From positions 35,986-99,985 of the forward strand of contig NZ_SLUL01000010.1 of assembly GCF_004341205.1 (NCBI RefSeq): a stretch of 64,000 nucleotides of DNA. The letters run 5' to 3'. Position numbers and translations under genes: made by a program. Under the pieces are notes generated by a model. That model was given only the letters and a program-made list of their open reading frames with translations, was not told where the DNA came from and did no database searches. Of this stretch, positions 16,955-24,856 are shown piece by piece (position 1 is the first letter of the stretch; every line of letters begins with the position of its first letter). Source of the stretch: Thermolongibacillus altinsuensis. Lineage in GTDB: Bacteria > Bacillota > Bacilli > Bacillales > Anoxybacillaceae.

Positions 16955-18262
16955 ATGTCCGATGCCAGCAAAGAAGTTTTGTTGAACTTGTTTTTCGTAT
17001 TATCAGCTTTACTCGTTGTCCCCATTTTGCTTGAAGAAAGAAAAGTTTCGAGGCGTTCTAAAACGGTACTAACAACTATAGCGACTGCTTTATCGATTAT
17101 TCTATGCATGACATTTCCTGTAAGAATCAACAACGAGTTTATTTATGATTTACGTCAAATCCCTATTTGGATTGGAGGATTGTACGGCGGTCCCCTTTCA
17201 GCTTTTTTTCTTTGTATCGTTACAATTACGTATCGAATGACGTTAGGTGGAACAGCTGGGATTATCGTCACAACCATTGTCTCGATCTTTCAAGCATTCA
17301 TCTGCATATTTTTTTCAAAAAAATTTAAATATTTATCATCACCGAAACAACGGATCTTTTGGGTCACAACACTTTCTACTTTTTCTGCTTCATTAACGAT
17401 TTTGATCGGTGGATACTGGTTACGTTACGAAGAGAAAATAGGTGATATGGTTGTCACTTATTTACCTGCGCAACCACTGGGAGCCTTTCTTGCTTCATAC
17501 ATAACGGAATCGCTACGAAGAAATGCTGAACTCCGTCAACGAGTGATTCGCGCAGAAAAAATGGAAGTTGTTGGCCATTTAGCTGCTTCCATTTCTCATG
17601 AAATACGGAATCCGCTCACTGTTTCACGCGGCTTTATGCAGCTGTTAGCGCAAAGCAAAGATACATCAGAGAAAAATAAACAATATATCCAAATTGCGAT
17701 CGAAGAGCTTGACCGCGCTGAAGCGATCATTACGGACTATTTAACATTTGCCAAACCAGCTCCAGAACGTGAAGAAAAACTGAACGTAAAAACAGAAATC
17801 GAGCGAGTGATTGACGTTTTACGTCCCCTTGCCAACATGAGCAGTGTTGAAATTCAAACCACCCTTGTTCCATTCGCAATTAAAGGAGAACGGCAAAAAT
17901 TTCAACAGTGTTTACTAAATGTAATGAAAAATGCAATTGAAGCCATGCCGAATGGCGGAACGCTTTATGTAAACGTATCGATTGAAAAAGACTATGTTTC
18001 CATCCACATCGCCGATACGGGAGTCGGCATGACAAAAGAGCAAATTGAACGGCTTGGTGAACCCTATTTCACGACAAAAGGAGCAAAAGGAACAGGTCTT
18101 GGCATGATGGTTGTTTATCGAATTATCGAAACGATGAACGGGATCATCTCTGTTCATAGCGAGGTTGACAAAGGCACAGATGTATATATTTACCTTCCTT
18201 CTTTTTATGCAGATCAAATGGACAAAGCTATCATCCAAAACAAAAGAGCGTTGATTATTTAG
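16955..18262 (+). CDS. KinB-like membrane sensor histidine kinase
   Basis: 435 residues. The N-terminal ~190 residues form several membrane helices of the 5TM-5TMR_LYT type, with no extracellular domain. Then a HisKA domain with phospho-acceptor His215 in AASISHEIRNPLTVSRGF, and an ATPase domain with N box NVMKNAIEAM, G1 DTGVGM, F box YFTTKGAKG and G2 GTGLGM. This arrangement is that of sporulation kinases KinB/KinD feeding the Spo0F phosphorelay. No response regulator is adjacent, which fits a phosphorelay kinase. The ATG has AGGGGAG rather far (13 bases) upstream. Its role in sporulation is inferred. Confidence 0.88.
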   Translation: MSDASKEVLLNLFFVLSALLVVPILLEERKVSRRSKTVLTTIATALSIILCMTFPVRINNEFIYDLRQIPIWIGGLYGGPLSAFFLCIVTITYRMTLGGTAGIIVTTIVSIFQAFICIFFSKKFKYLSSPKQRIFWVTTLSTFSASLTILIGGYWLRYEEKIGDMVVTYLPAQPLGAFLASYITESLRRNAELRQRVIRAEKMEVVGHLAASISHEIRNPLTVSRGFMQLLAQSKDTSEKNKQYIQIAIEELDRAEAIITDYLTFAKPAPEREEKLNVKTEIERVIDVLRPLANMSSVEIQTTLVPFAIKGERQKFQQCLLNVMKNAIEAMPNGGTLYVNVSIEKDYVSIHIADTGVGMTKEQIERLGEPYFTTKGAKGTGLGMMVVYRIIETMNGIISVHSEVDKGTDVYIYLPSFYADQMDKAIIQNKRALII

Positions 18263-18332
18263 ACGGGGCTTTCTGTTGGTCTCGTTTTTTCTTATTTTTT
18301 ATTGATTATTTAGAACATAGTTTAATAAAACA

Positions 18333-18365
18333 AACACTCTGATCAATTAGACCAGAGTGTTTTTT
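18333..18365. terminator. Terminator between kinase and flavodoxin genes
   Basis: ACACTCTG/CAGAGTGT stem extended by TC/GA, followed by T6; placed between convergent genes. Confidence 0.8.
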
Positions 18366-18367
18366 CC

Positions 18368-18814
18368 TTATAGTTGTAGTTGCTTCGCAAAATCACGGCC
18401 AAACTTCTCACACAATTCTTTATCCTCATCCGTTGGCGTCAATTCTACTTTCAAGCCTTCTAAAACCACTTCCGCACCGCGTTCTTGCAACTTTTCAATT
18501 AAAATATCGACAGCGGCGCCGTACTTTTCATAGCTTGAATCACACGAACCGAATACGGCTGCTTTTTTACCTGTTAAATCAACTTCATCTAATTCATCGT
18601 AAAAATCTAAAAAGTCGTCTGGAAGTTCTCCATCACCCCACGTATAAGCGCCAAGCAAGATTCCGTCATATTGCTCGAGTTCAGCGGCTGTTGCATCGAG
18701 CACTTCTTTTACTTCAAGCTCAATTCCTTGCTGACGTACTCCTTCAGCAATCGCTTCAGCCATCTCCTCTGTATTTCCTGTCATACTTGTAAATACCATG
18801 ATTGCTTTTGCCAT
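18368..18814 (-). CDS. Short-chain flavodoxin, iron-regulated
   Basis: 148 residues, complete. FMN phosphate-binding loop SMTGNTEEMA at the N terminus, and the isoalloxazine-contacting loops GAYTWGDGELPDDF and FGSCDSSYEKYG. It carries single electrons in place of ferredoxin when iron is scarce, like YkuN/YkuP of B. subtilis. Two Fur boxes cover its promoter, direct evidence for iron control. It stands alone rather than in a ykuNOP operon. Confidence 0.95.
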   Translation of the reverse strand: MAKAIMVFTSMTGNTEEMAEAIAEGVRQQGIELEVKEVLDATAAELEQYDGILLGAYTWGDGELPDDFLDFYDELDEVDLTGKKAAVFGSCDSSYEKYGAAVDILIEKLQERGAEVVLEGLKVELTPTDEDKELCEKFGRDFAKQLQL

Positions 18815-18836
18815 TTAAATCCCCCTACACAAAAAA

Positions 18837-18851
18837 TGATAATCATTATCA
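18837..18851. promoter_or_regulatory. Fur box 1 (perfect 7-1-7)
   Basis: TGATAATCATTATCA, an exact match to the Bacillus 7-1-7 Fur consensus, between the promoter and the start of the flavodoxin gene. Confidence 0.92.
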
Positions 18852-18866
18852 CCAATTTCTATATTA

Positions 18867-18890
18867 AATGATAATGATTATCTTTGTCAA
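18867..18890 (-). promoter_or_regulatory. Flavodoxin promoter with Fur box 2 in the spacer
   Basis: Minus-strand -35 TTGACA (18890-18885). A second Fur box, TGATAATGATTATCT on the plus strand (18869-18883, one mismatch), fills the spacer, and a TAATAT/TATAGA -10 region lies next to it. Fur bound here would exclude RNA polymerase. Confidence 0.85.
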
Positions 18891-18901
18891 ATGAATTATA
18901 T

Positions 18902-18932
18902 AAAAAAGCGATCCCATGAAGAGATCGCTTCA
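18902..18932 (-). terminator. Terminator of yidC2
   Basis: AAGCGATC/GATCGCTT hairpin on the minus strand followed by T6, just after the yidC2 stop. Confidence 0.8.
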
Positions 18933-18936
18933 ACGA

Positions 18937-19692
18937 TTATCCTTTGCTTTGCTGAACGCTTGGCAGCGACTTTGTTTGTGACCTTATCATCAGCGACTGA
19001 ATGATTGAAAAACATCCGCCAATTACCCAATATAATGAAAGAGCTGATGGAACAGACGAAGCTCCTATAAAAATCATAACTGGCATCATGTAAGACATGA
19101 TCATCGTCTGTGGTGATTTTTCACCCGTTGTCGAAGGAGAAAGGCGCAACGAAATGTACGTCGTCAACGCCGCCACAATCGGCAAAATGAAGTATGGATC
19201 TTGATGGCCGAGTTGAACCCATAAGAACGAATGTCGTTTAATTTCTTCCGTTCGTGAAATCGCGTAATAAAGCGCCATAAAAATCGGCATCTGCAATAAC
19301 ACTGGAAAACAACCGCTTAACGGGTTAATTCCATGTTTTTGATAGAGTGCCATCATTTCTTGCTGCAGTTTTTGCTGCTCCTGCACACTACCGTTTTTAT
19401 ACTTCTTTTGCAATTTTTCGATTTCAGGACGGAGCGCTTGCATTTTCATCGTTGTTTTATATTGTTTTAACATGAATGGCAAAAGCGCAAAACGAACGAT
19501 GAGCGTCAATGTGATGATGGCTAACCCATAGTTGTCGTGAAACAAATGCCCTAAAACTAAAAGAAGCTTCGACATTGGGTAAACGAAATAATGATCCCAA
19601 ACTCCTTGACTATTTTCCGTAATCGGTTGACGACTGCTGCATCCACTTAAGAAAAGAACCAACAGGAAAAAGATAGAAAAAATTCGTTTCAA
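18937..19692 (-). CDS. yidC2: Membrane protein insertase YidC2 (OxaA2)
   Basis: 251-residue lipoprotein insertase of the YidC/Oxa1/Alb3 family. Signal peptide with lipobox LFLSGC, then the five-helix insertase core: the hydrophilic-groove arginine is in LTLIVRFALLPF, the cytoplasmic coiled-coil follows (MQALRPEIEKLQKKYKNG), and NPLSGCFPVLLQMPIFMALYYAI is the characteristic core segment read in two parts. The start is a TTG at 19692, nine bases after AAGGAGG. That ribosome binding site is buried in a hairpin (19701-19742) and the upstream MifM-like ORF overlaps the gene, so synthesis is probably induced when insertase activity falls. Confidence 0.93.
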   Translation of the reverse strand: MKRIFSIFFLLVLFLSGCSSRQPITENSQGVWDHYFVYPMSKLLLVLGHLFHDNYGLAIITLTLIVRFALLPFMLKQYKTTMKMQALRPEIEKLQKKYKNGSVQEQQKLQQEMMALYQKHGINPLSGCFPVLLQMPIFMALYYAISRTEEIKRHSFLWVQLGHQDPYFILPIVAALTTYISLRLSPSTTGEKSPQTMIMSYMMPVMIFIGASSVPSALSLYWVIGGCFSIIQSLMIRSQTKSLPSVQQSKG

Positions 19693-19981
19693 TATAATTC
19701 CTCCTTGTTTTTTCATTTTCGCACGATGAAAAAACAAGGAAGGACCTTCCTTCTTCCTCACCCTCCTGCCCGTGATCGTGAACAGGGATTTTTCGTACAT
19801 GATAGACTAATAGAGAAAAAGGACGTGGCACATACATCCTTTCATTGCAATGAGAAGGACGTTCAATCATCAAAGAGAGCAACGGCAATTTTCGCTTTTG
19901 TCGTTGAATATGGAATTTAACCGAAATCAAAAATGCGCTAAATAACGATACATATAGCCATAATTCAATTGGCGTTTCCAT
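19610..19981 (-). CDS. MifM-like arrest-peptide ORF upstream of yidC2
   Basis: 123-residue ORF starting METPIELWLY, with AAAGGA nine bases before its ATG. Residues 7-25 form one membrane helix (LWLYVSLFSAFLISVKF) followed by QRQKRK, predicting N-out/C-in insertion, a substrate for YidC. Residues 61-78 (HVRKIPVHDHGQEGEEEG) match, in spacing and character, the B. subtilis MifM arrest region as I remember it: an I-R-K-V element, then about ten residues, then an acidic D-E-E-D-A-G stall site. The acidic codons (19759-19751) end nine bases before the hairpin that hides the yidC2 ribosome binding site. Unlike MifM the frame continues 83 bases into yidC2. Function is inferred; the tail after residue 80 may rarely be translated. 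Confidence 0.7.
   Translation of the reverse strand: METPIELWLYVSLFSAFLISVKFHIQRQKRKLPLLSLMIERPSHCNERMYVPRPFSLLVYHVRKIPVHDHGQEGEEEGRSFLVFSSCENEKTRRNYIETNFFYLFPVGSFLKWMQQSSTDYGK
19701..19742 (-). promoter_or_regulatory. Hairpin sequestering the yidC2 ribosome binding site
   Basis: On the minus strand CCTTGTTTTTTCAT pairs perfectly over 14 bp with ATGAAAAAACAAGG, with a nine-base loop, and the pairing extends (TC with GA, one G-U) into the AAGGAGG of yidC2. A ribosome stalled on the acidic codons of the overlapping upstream ORF would cover the 5' arm and free the site. Confidence 0.75.
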
Positions 19982-20053
19982 CTTTTTTTTCCTTTCGTCA
20001 ATAACTAGCTACGTTGATTATACCATCACTGATTATACCATCAAAATGAAAAA

Positions 20054-20085
20054 AGCGCGATGAATATTCACCGCGCCCTCCTATT
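20054..20085 (-). terminator. Terminator of the fru operon
   Basis: GCGCGGTGAAT/ATTCATCGCGC stem (one mismatch) followed by T6 on the minus strand, after the fruA stop. Confidence 0.8.
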
Positions 20086-21952
20086 CTTCTTTTACTTCTT
20101 TTTTCCACAACCCAACCATTACCGCTGTAACAATCGAACCGATTAAAATCGCAAGCACATATAATAATGGATTTCCCTTTACGATTGGGATGACGAAAAT
20201 TCCTCCGTGCGGTGCAGGTAAGCCGATGCCAAACATCATCGTAAGCGCTCCAGCGATCGCGGATCCAACGATAATCGATGGAATGACGCGACCTGGGTCT
20301 GCCGCCGCAAATGGAATCGCACCTTCTGTAATAAACGAAGCTCCCATAATGTAGCACGTTTTTCCTGCTTCTCGTTCCGCTTTTGTAAATTTATTTTTAA
20401 AGAATGTAGTCGCAAGTGCTAAACCTAATGGCGGCACCATTCCTCCAGCCATAATCGCGGCATGCGGCGCATAATTTCCTGCATCAATCATCGCAATTCC
20501 GAATGTAAATGCTGCTTTGTTAATTGGACCTCCCATATCAACCGCCATCATTCCACCAAGAATGAGACCAAGTAAAACAAGATTTCCCGTTCCCATATTT
20601 TCAAGCCATGTTTTCATGCCATCATTTAACGCTTTCACAGGGTCAATGACGACGTACATCATGATCAGTCCAGTAACCAAAATACCAAATAACGGATAGA
20701 GTAGTACCGGTTTAATTCCTTCAAGCGATTGCGGCAGACGGCTAAACAACTTTTTCAACCCAACGACTAAATACCCTGCAAGAAAACCAGCAATTAATCC
20801 GCCTAAAAATCCTGCTCCACCGTTTGCGGCCATAAATCCACCGACCATTCCAGGCGCAAAACCAGGACGATCAGCAATGCTCATCGCGATAAATCCTGCT
20901 AATACCGGAATCATGAGAGCAAACGCACTGCCACCGCCGATATCCATGAGCGCTTTCGCCACTGGATGGAAGGACGGATCGTTCGGATCAAACGCTTTAA
21001 TACCGAAGATGAATGAGATCGCAATTAAAATACCGCCACCAACGACAAACGGTAGCATATTGGATACGCCATTCATCAAATGTTTATAAAATCCTTTTCT
21101 CTCCCCACTGCTTCCTGTATATGTCTTCGCTTCCGATCCGCTTCCTTGATAAATGGGCGCATCTTGTTTTAACGCTTGCTCAATAAGTTGTTCTGGCTTG
21201 CGGATTGCATGAGCAACCGGAACTTGAATAACATGTTTTCCTTTGAACCGTTCCATTTCCACTTGCTTATCTGCTGCTACGATAATCGCCACTGCTTCCT
21301 CAATGTCTTCTTTCGTTAGTTCGTTTTTCACTCCGCTTGAACCATTGGTCTCTACTTTAATGTCGACATTCATTTCTTTTGCTTTTGCCTTCAATGCATC
21401 CGCTGCCATATACGTATGAGCAATTCCTGTTGGACAAGCCGTTACCGCCAATATTTTTTTCTTGGCAGGTGAAGCAGCTGTTTCTTCTCTCATGAGTTCC
21501 GCTTCTTTCTTCTCAATCGCTTGAATCACTTCTTCTTTTGTTGAAGCGTTTTCAATTTTTGCGCGGAACGATGCATCCATCAAAAGCGTCGACAAGCGAG
21601 ATAACGCTTCCAAATGCGTGTTGTTTGCCCCTTCAGGAGCCGCAATCATAAAGAAAAGGTGGCTTGGTTTTCCGTCTAACGCTTCATAATCAACGCCTTC
21701 TTGTGAACGTCCGAAAGCGACAGCTGGAACGCGCACCGCTTTCGTTTTCGCATGGGGAATGGCAATTCCTTCCCCGATGCCCGTTGTACTTTGCGCTTCG
21801 CGAGCGAAAATTGCTTGTTTAAACATTTGTTTGTCATTCAACTTTCCAGCTCGATCTAATACATCCGCAAGCTCGTCAATCACTTCTTCTTTTGTTTTTG
21901 CTTTTAAATGAAGAACAATCGTTTCTTCTTTTAATAAATCGGTAATTTTCAT
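20081..21952 (-). CDS. fruA: PTS fructose transporter, EIIABC
   Basis: 623-residue fused permease importing fructose as fructose-1-phosphate. Domain order: EIIA (residues ~1-145, phospho-His in GIAIPHAKT), EIIB (~165-265, phospho-Cys in AVTACPTGIAHTYMAA), and the membrane EIIC (~290-620, conserved GGPINKAAF and EGAIPFA). The order A-B-C is that of B. subtilis FruA. Its ATG overlaps the fruK stop by four bases (translational coupling). Last gene of fruRKA. Confidence 0.97.
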   Translation of the reverse strand: MKITDLLKEETIVLHLKAKTKEEVIDELADVLDRAGKLNDKQMFKQAIFAREAQSTTGIGEGIAIPHAKTKAVRVPAVAFGRSQEGVDYEALDGKPSHLFFMIAAPEGANNTHLEALSRLSTLLMDASFRAKIENASTKEEVIQAIEKKEAELMREETAASPAKKKILAVTACPTGIAHTYMAADALKAKAKEMNVDIKVETNGSSGVKNELTKEDIEEAVAIIVAADKQVEMERFKGKHVIQVPVAHAIRKPEQLIEQALKQDAPIYQGSGSEAKTYTGSSGERKGFYKHLMNGVSNMLPFVVGGGILIAISFIFGIKAFDPNDPSFHPVAKALMDIGGGSAFALMIPVLAGFIAMSIADRPGFAPGMVGGFMAANGGAGFLGGLIAGFLAGYLVVGLKKLFSRLPQSLEGIKPVLLYPLFGILVTGLIMMYVVIDPVKALNDGMKTWLENMGTGNLVLLGLILGGMMAVDMGGPINKAAFTFGIAMIDAGNYAPHAAIMAGGMVPPLGLALATTFFKNKFTKAEREAGKTCYIMGASFITEGAIPFAAADPGRVIPSIIVGSAIAGALTMMFGIGLPAPHGGIFVIPIVKGNPLLYVLAILIGSIVTAVMVGLWKKEVKEE

Positions 21953-22872
21953 GCGAAATCCCCCATTCGCGTAATCGTTATTTCATTTAACAATTGTTCA
22001 ACTTTTACCTTCGTGCACAAATCTTCAGAAAAAGCGGTCGCACTTCCTGCTGCGACACTGTAACGGAACGCCTCTTCAAGCGATTTTCCGTTTACATATG
22101 CCGCTAAAAACCCTGCAACCATGGAGTCTCCTGCTCCAACTGAATTTTTCACAACTCCTTTAGGAACCGTTGCGAACAATGTCATATCTTTATGAAAGAA
22201 AAATGCTCCATCCCCTGCTAACGATACGATTACATGCTCAACGCCATCTTCAATCAATTTTTTTCCGTAAGTGATGATCTCCTCGTGTGAACGGATCGTT
22301 GTTTCGAATAGTTCACCGAGTTCAAATTGGTTTGGTTTGACCAAAAACGGTTTGTTCGCAATCGCTTGTTTAAGCGCATCACCGCTTGTATCAACAACGA
22401 CATGCACACCTTTTTTCTTCGCTGTTTCCATCATCGTTATATAAAAGTGCGCTGGTAAAGATGGCGGCAGGCTTCCCGCTAAAACAAGAAAATCTCCTTC
22501 CTGCAAACGCTCAATTCGATCGATCAGTTGTTGTTGATCTTTATCAGAAACCAATGGTCCTTGCCCATTAATTTCTGTTTCGATTGACGCCTTTAGCTTA
22601 ATGTTAATTCGTGTATCGCCATCGACTTCAACAAAATCGCAATGAATTTGTTCCTTTTTTAAAGCATCGGTGATGAAGTTTCCTGTAAATCCACCGATGA
22701 AACCAAATGCGGTATTATCAACGCCTAAACGTTTTAATACGCGCGATACATTAATGCCCTTTCCTCCTGGAAAGAAAGCTGTCTTCGTTGCCCGATTTAG
22801 TTCCCCGAAGTGAAAATCGGTCAGTTCGACAACGTAATCAACGGAAGGATTTAATGTACATGTGTAAATCAT
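21949..22872 (-). CDS. fruK: 1-phosphofructokinase
   Basis: 307-residue PfkB-family kinase converting fructose-1-phosphate to fructose-1,6-bisphosphate. N-terminal PfkB signature GGKGINVSRVLKRLG and the C-terminal anion-hole/catalytic signature NSVGAGDSMVAGF with the catalytic Asp are both present; TLNPSVDYVVEL at the N terminus is typical of FruK/LacC. Overlaps both fruR (four bases) and fruA (four bases). Confidence 0.97.
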   Translation of the reverse strand: MIYTCTLNPSVDYVVELTDFHFGELNRATKTAFFPGGKGINVSRVLKRLGVDNTAFGFIGGFTGNFITDALKKEQIHCDFVEVDGDTRINIKLKASIETEINGQGPLVSDKDQQQLIDRIERLQEGDFLVLAGSLPPSLPAHFYITMMETAKKKGVHVVVDTSGDALKQAIANKPFLVKPNQFELGELFETTIRSHEEIITYGKKLIEDGVEHVIVSLAGDGAFFFHKDMTLFATVPKGVVKNSVGAGDSMVAGFLAAYVNGKSLEEAFRYSVAAGSATAFSEDLCTKVKVEQLLNEITITRMGDFA

Positions 22873-23621
22873 TTTTTCACGACCTCTACTGTTGTTTTTG
22901 CTTCGTACAATGCTAGCAATTCTTCATCTATTTCATCAATGATGATCGTTGCTTCTTGTAAATCAGCAATTTTTGCGAATGTGCTTTCATTTAATTTTGA
23001 ATGATCTGCTAGAATGAAAGCTTGACGTGAAAGCTTCATAGCTGTTTGTTTAATCAGCGCTTCCTCAGGATCAGGGGTTGTATATCCGTAATCAATATGA
23101 ATCCCGTTCACGCCGATGAAACATTTATCAAAACTATAGCTTTCCAATGATGCCAACGCCCCACGACCGATGAGCGCTTTTGTTTTCTTTTTAATCAATC
23201 CACCGACTAAATAAGTGGGAATATCTTTTTCTAATAATGCTTCTAAATGCGTAATTCCGTTTGTCACAACAACAATATCTTTTGCTTCGATATATGGAAT
23301 CATCTGCAATGTTGTCGTTCCTGCATCCAAATAAATACAGTCACCATCACGGATCAAACTAGCCGCATACTTTCCAACTAGTTGCTTTTCTTGAATGTTT
23401 TTTGTCGATTTTTCAAAAACGCTCAACTCTTCGCGCTTTTGATGAAGCAGTGCTGCTCCACCATGCACTCGCTTTAGTTTTTTTTCTTTCTCTAATTGAC
23501 TTAAATCACGGCGAATGGTCGATTCAGAGGAATTAGTCGCTTCCACTAACTCTTGCAGTTTAACAACTTCTTTTTCCTCTAACAGCTGTAAAATAATCCG
23601 ATGTCGCTCTGGTGTTAACAA
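22869..23621 (-). CDS. fruR: DeoR-family repressor of the fructose operon
   Basis: 250 residues: N-terminal DeoR helix-turn-helix (RHRIILQLLEEKEVVKLQELVEATNSSESTIRRDL) read across two stretches, and a C-terminal sugar-phosphate isomerase-like sensor domain (YLDAGTTTLQM, GVNGIHIDYGYTTPDPEEA). Represses fruRKA until fructose-1-phosphate or a related ligand binds. The region upstream (23682-23760) holds tandem repeats suited to such a protein. First gene of the operon. Confidence 0.95.
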   Translation of the reverse strand: MLTPERHRIILQLLEEKEVVKLQELVEATNSSESTIRRDLSQLEKEKKLKRVHGGAALLHQKREELSVFEKSTKNIQEKQLVGKYAASLIRDGDCIYLDAGTTTLQMIPYIEAKDIVVVTNGITHLEALLEKDIPTYLVGGLIKKKTKALIGRGALASLESYSFDKCFIGVNGIHIDYGYTTPDPEEALIKQTAMKLSRQAFILADHSKLNESTFAKIADLQEATIIIDEIDEELLALYEAKTTVEVVKK

Positions 23622-23663
23622 ACATTCACCCCCTTAATGGGTATTCGAACCATCTGTACTTTT

Positions 23664-23761
23664 ATCATAACGTAAACCCTTTCAAAAATCAATCAAAAAC
23701 AATCAATTTTAATCAAAAAAAATCATTTTGTTTTATAAAACGTTCAAAAACAATCATATTC
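23664..23761 (-). promoter_or_regulatory. fru operon promoter region with tandem operator-like repeats
   Basis: A -10-like TATGAT (23669-23664) is preceded by an array of TGATT-containing repeats on the minus strand (plus strand: four AATCA units between about 23689 and 23739 plus CAATCAT at the distal end), spaced by A/T spacers of 4-9 bases. DeoR-family regulators bind such repeats. A TGAAAGGGTTTACG next to the -10 is a weak cre-like sequence. From 23762 to about 23890 I see nothing convincing. Confidence 0.55.
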
Positions 23762-23892
23762 AGTAATAAAGTAGGTTCCCTGGAATCATGGCTTTTGCTA
23801 GAAAACATCCTCGCAAAGTCTTGACGAAAAATCCATCAATTACATTTTTGCTGAATAATGTGAAAAAACTCGTTCGAATTTACAAAAATACG

Positions 23893-23922
23893 AAAAGCTG
23901 TCTCATAATCGCGAGACAGCTT
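23893..23922 (-). terminator. Terminator of the nos operon
   Basis: AAGCTGTCTC/GAGACAGCTT hairpin followed by TTTTCG on the minus strand, about 20 bases after the last gene of the nos operon. Confidence 0.75.
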
Positions 23923-23943
23923 CAACAAAATGATAACAATTTT

Positions 23944-24855
23944 TTAAGACATATTCGAAGCAAAAAGTTCGATATGTAATGAATCAATTTGAGAAATAAG
24001 TAAATCTTCATATTGTTTCTGCGCCAAATAATGAATTTCCGTTTGTCCAGCATTCGGGTTTGCTTTTTTTACTTCTTGTACAATATCACCGTACACTTTG
24101 TTCACTAGCAATGTCAATTCACTGTATTTTTTCTGTTTATCCCAAAATTTTTCTTCTCCGTACTTTTTAATCATCTCTTCGGCAATTTTGTATTGCTCAT
24201 ATTGACGTCGCAACATGCTTACCGCTCTCTCTACTTCATCTTTAGTAACCAAGTGCCCTTTTTCTTTCGCTAGAAGAGCAATCGAATGTAACTCGATGAG
24301 ATGGGTGAGCGCTGAATTTACGTCATGAACATACTTTTCTTGCCTCTCCCAATAGGTAAGCTTTTCTTTTAATTCTTTTTCATTATATTTTGTTTTATCC
24401 ATTTCTTTGCTGATCGCAATATTTAGCTGACTAAACAATTGATAAAAACGGATTTCTTCCATCGTAATTTTCTTCCCATTGATTTTCGCAACCGCATCTT
24501 CTTTCTTTACGTGTAACTTTATTAACTTTTCCGCTGTTTTTTTACCTTTCTGGATATGTAGTAAAACCTCCCAATCTCCTTCCATTGGCAATTGAACCTT
24601 GCCTTCATATATTCCGCCACTTTTCTCTTTTAATTTTATTTCTATTTTCCCATGATCCATATTCACCATCTCAAATGTAGCGCGAATCGTTAATTTTTTA
24701 GCTAATCTGCCGTTTTCTTTTATTTCTACAATAAATGGTGAGGAGACTCCTTCTTTATAAAACGGTTTTGTCTTTACGGAAACTTCCCAGTCTCCATTCG
24801 CACAACCAGTTAGAAGCAAAACATAAATAAGAAAACTAACTAGTATTTTTCTCAT
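23944..24855 (-). CDS. Lipoprotein with YtkA/FixH-like domain and SurA/PpiC-like C-terminal region
   Basis: 303-residue lipoprotein (signal peptide with lipobox LLLTGC). Residues ~25-125 look like a YtkA/FixH-type beta domain with a Met/His-containing NMDHG segment that could bind copper; residues ~130-300 are helical and begin VAKINGKKITMEEIRFYQ, which resembles the SurA_N/trigger-factor chaperone module of PpiC-type foldases, but no parvulin catalytic domain follows. It is the last gene of the nos operon, one base after nosF, where NosL (a copper lipoprotein) is often found. A role in delivering copper or folding NosZ outside the membrane is inferred. Start at 24855 chosen for the lipoprotein signal. 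Confidence 0.7.
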   Translation of the reverse strand: MRKILVSFLIYVLLLTGCANGDWEVSVKTKPFYKEGVSSPFIVEIKENGRLAKKLTIRATFEMVNMDHGKIEIKLKEKSGGIYEGKVQLPMEGDWEVLLHIQKGKKTAEKLIKLHVKKEDAVAKINGKKITMEEIRFYQLFSQLNIAISKEMDKTKYNEKELKEKLTYWERQEKYVHDVNSALTHLIELHSIALLAKEKGHLVTKDEVERAVSMLRRQYEQYKIAEEMIKKYGEEKFWDKQKKYSELTLLVNKVYGDIVQEVKKANPNAGQTEIHYLAQKQYEDLLISQIDSLHIELFASNMS

Positions 24856-24856
24856 T

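Noticed and set aside
23788..23979. 63-residue plus-strand ORF (MAFARKHPRK...) between fru and nos operons
   Set aside because: No ribosome binding site, it runs through the nos terminator hairpin and into the 3' end of the opposite gene; most likely chance.
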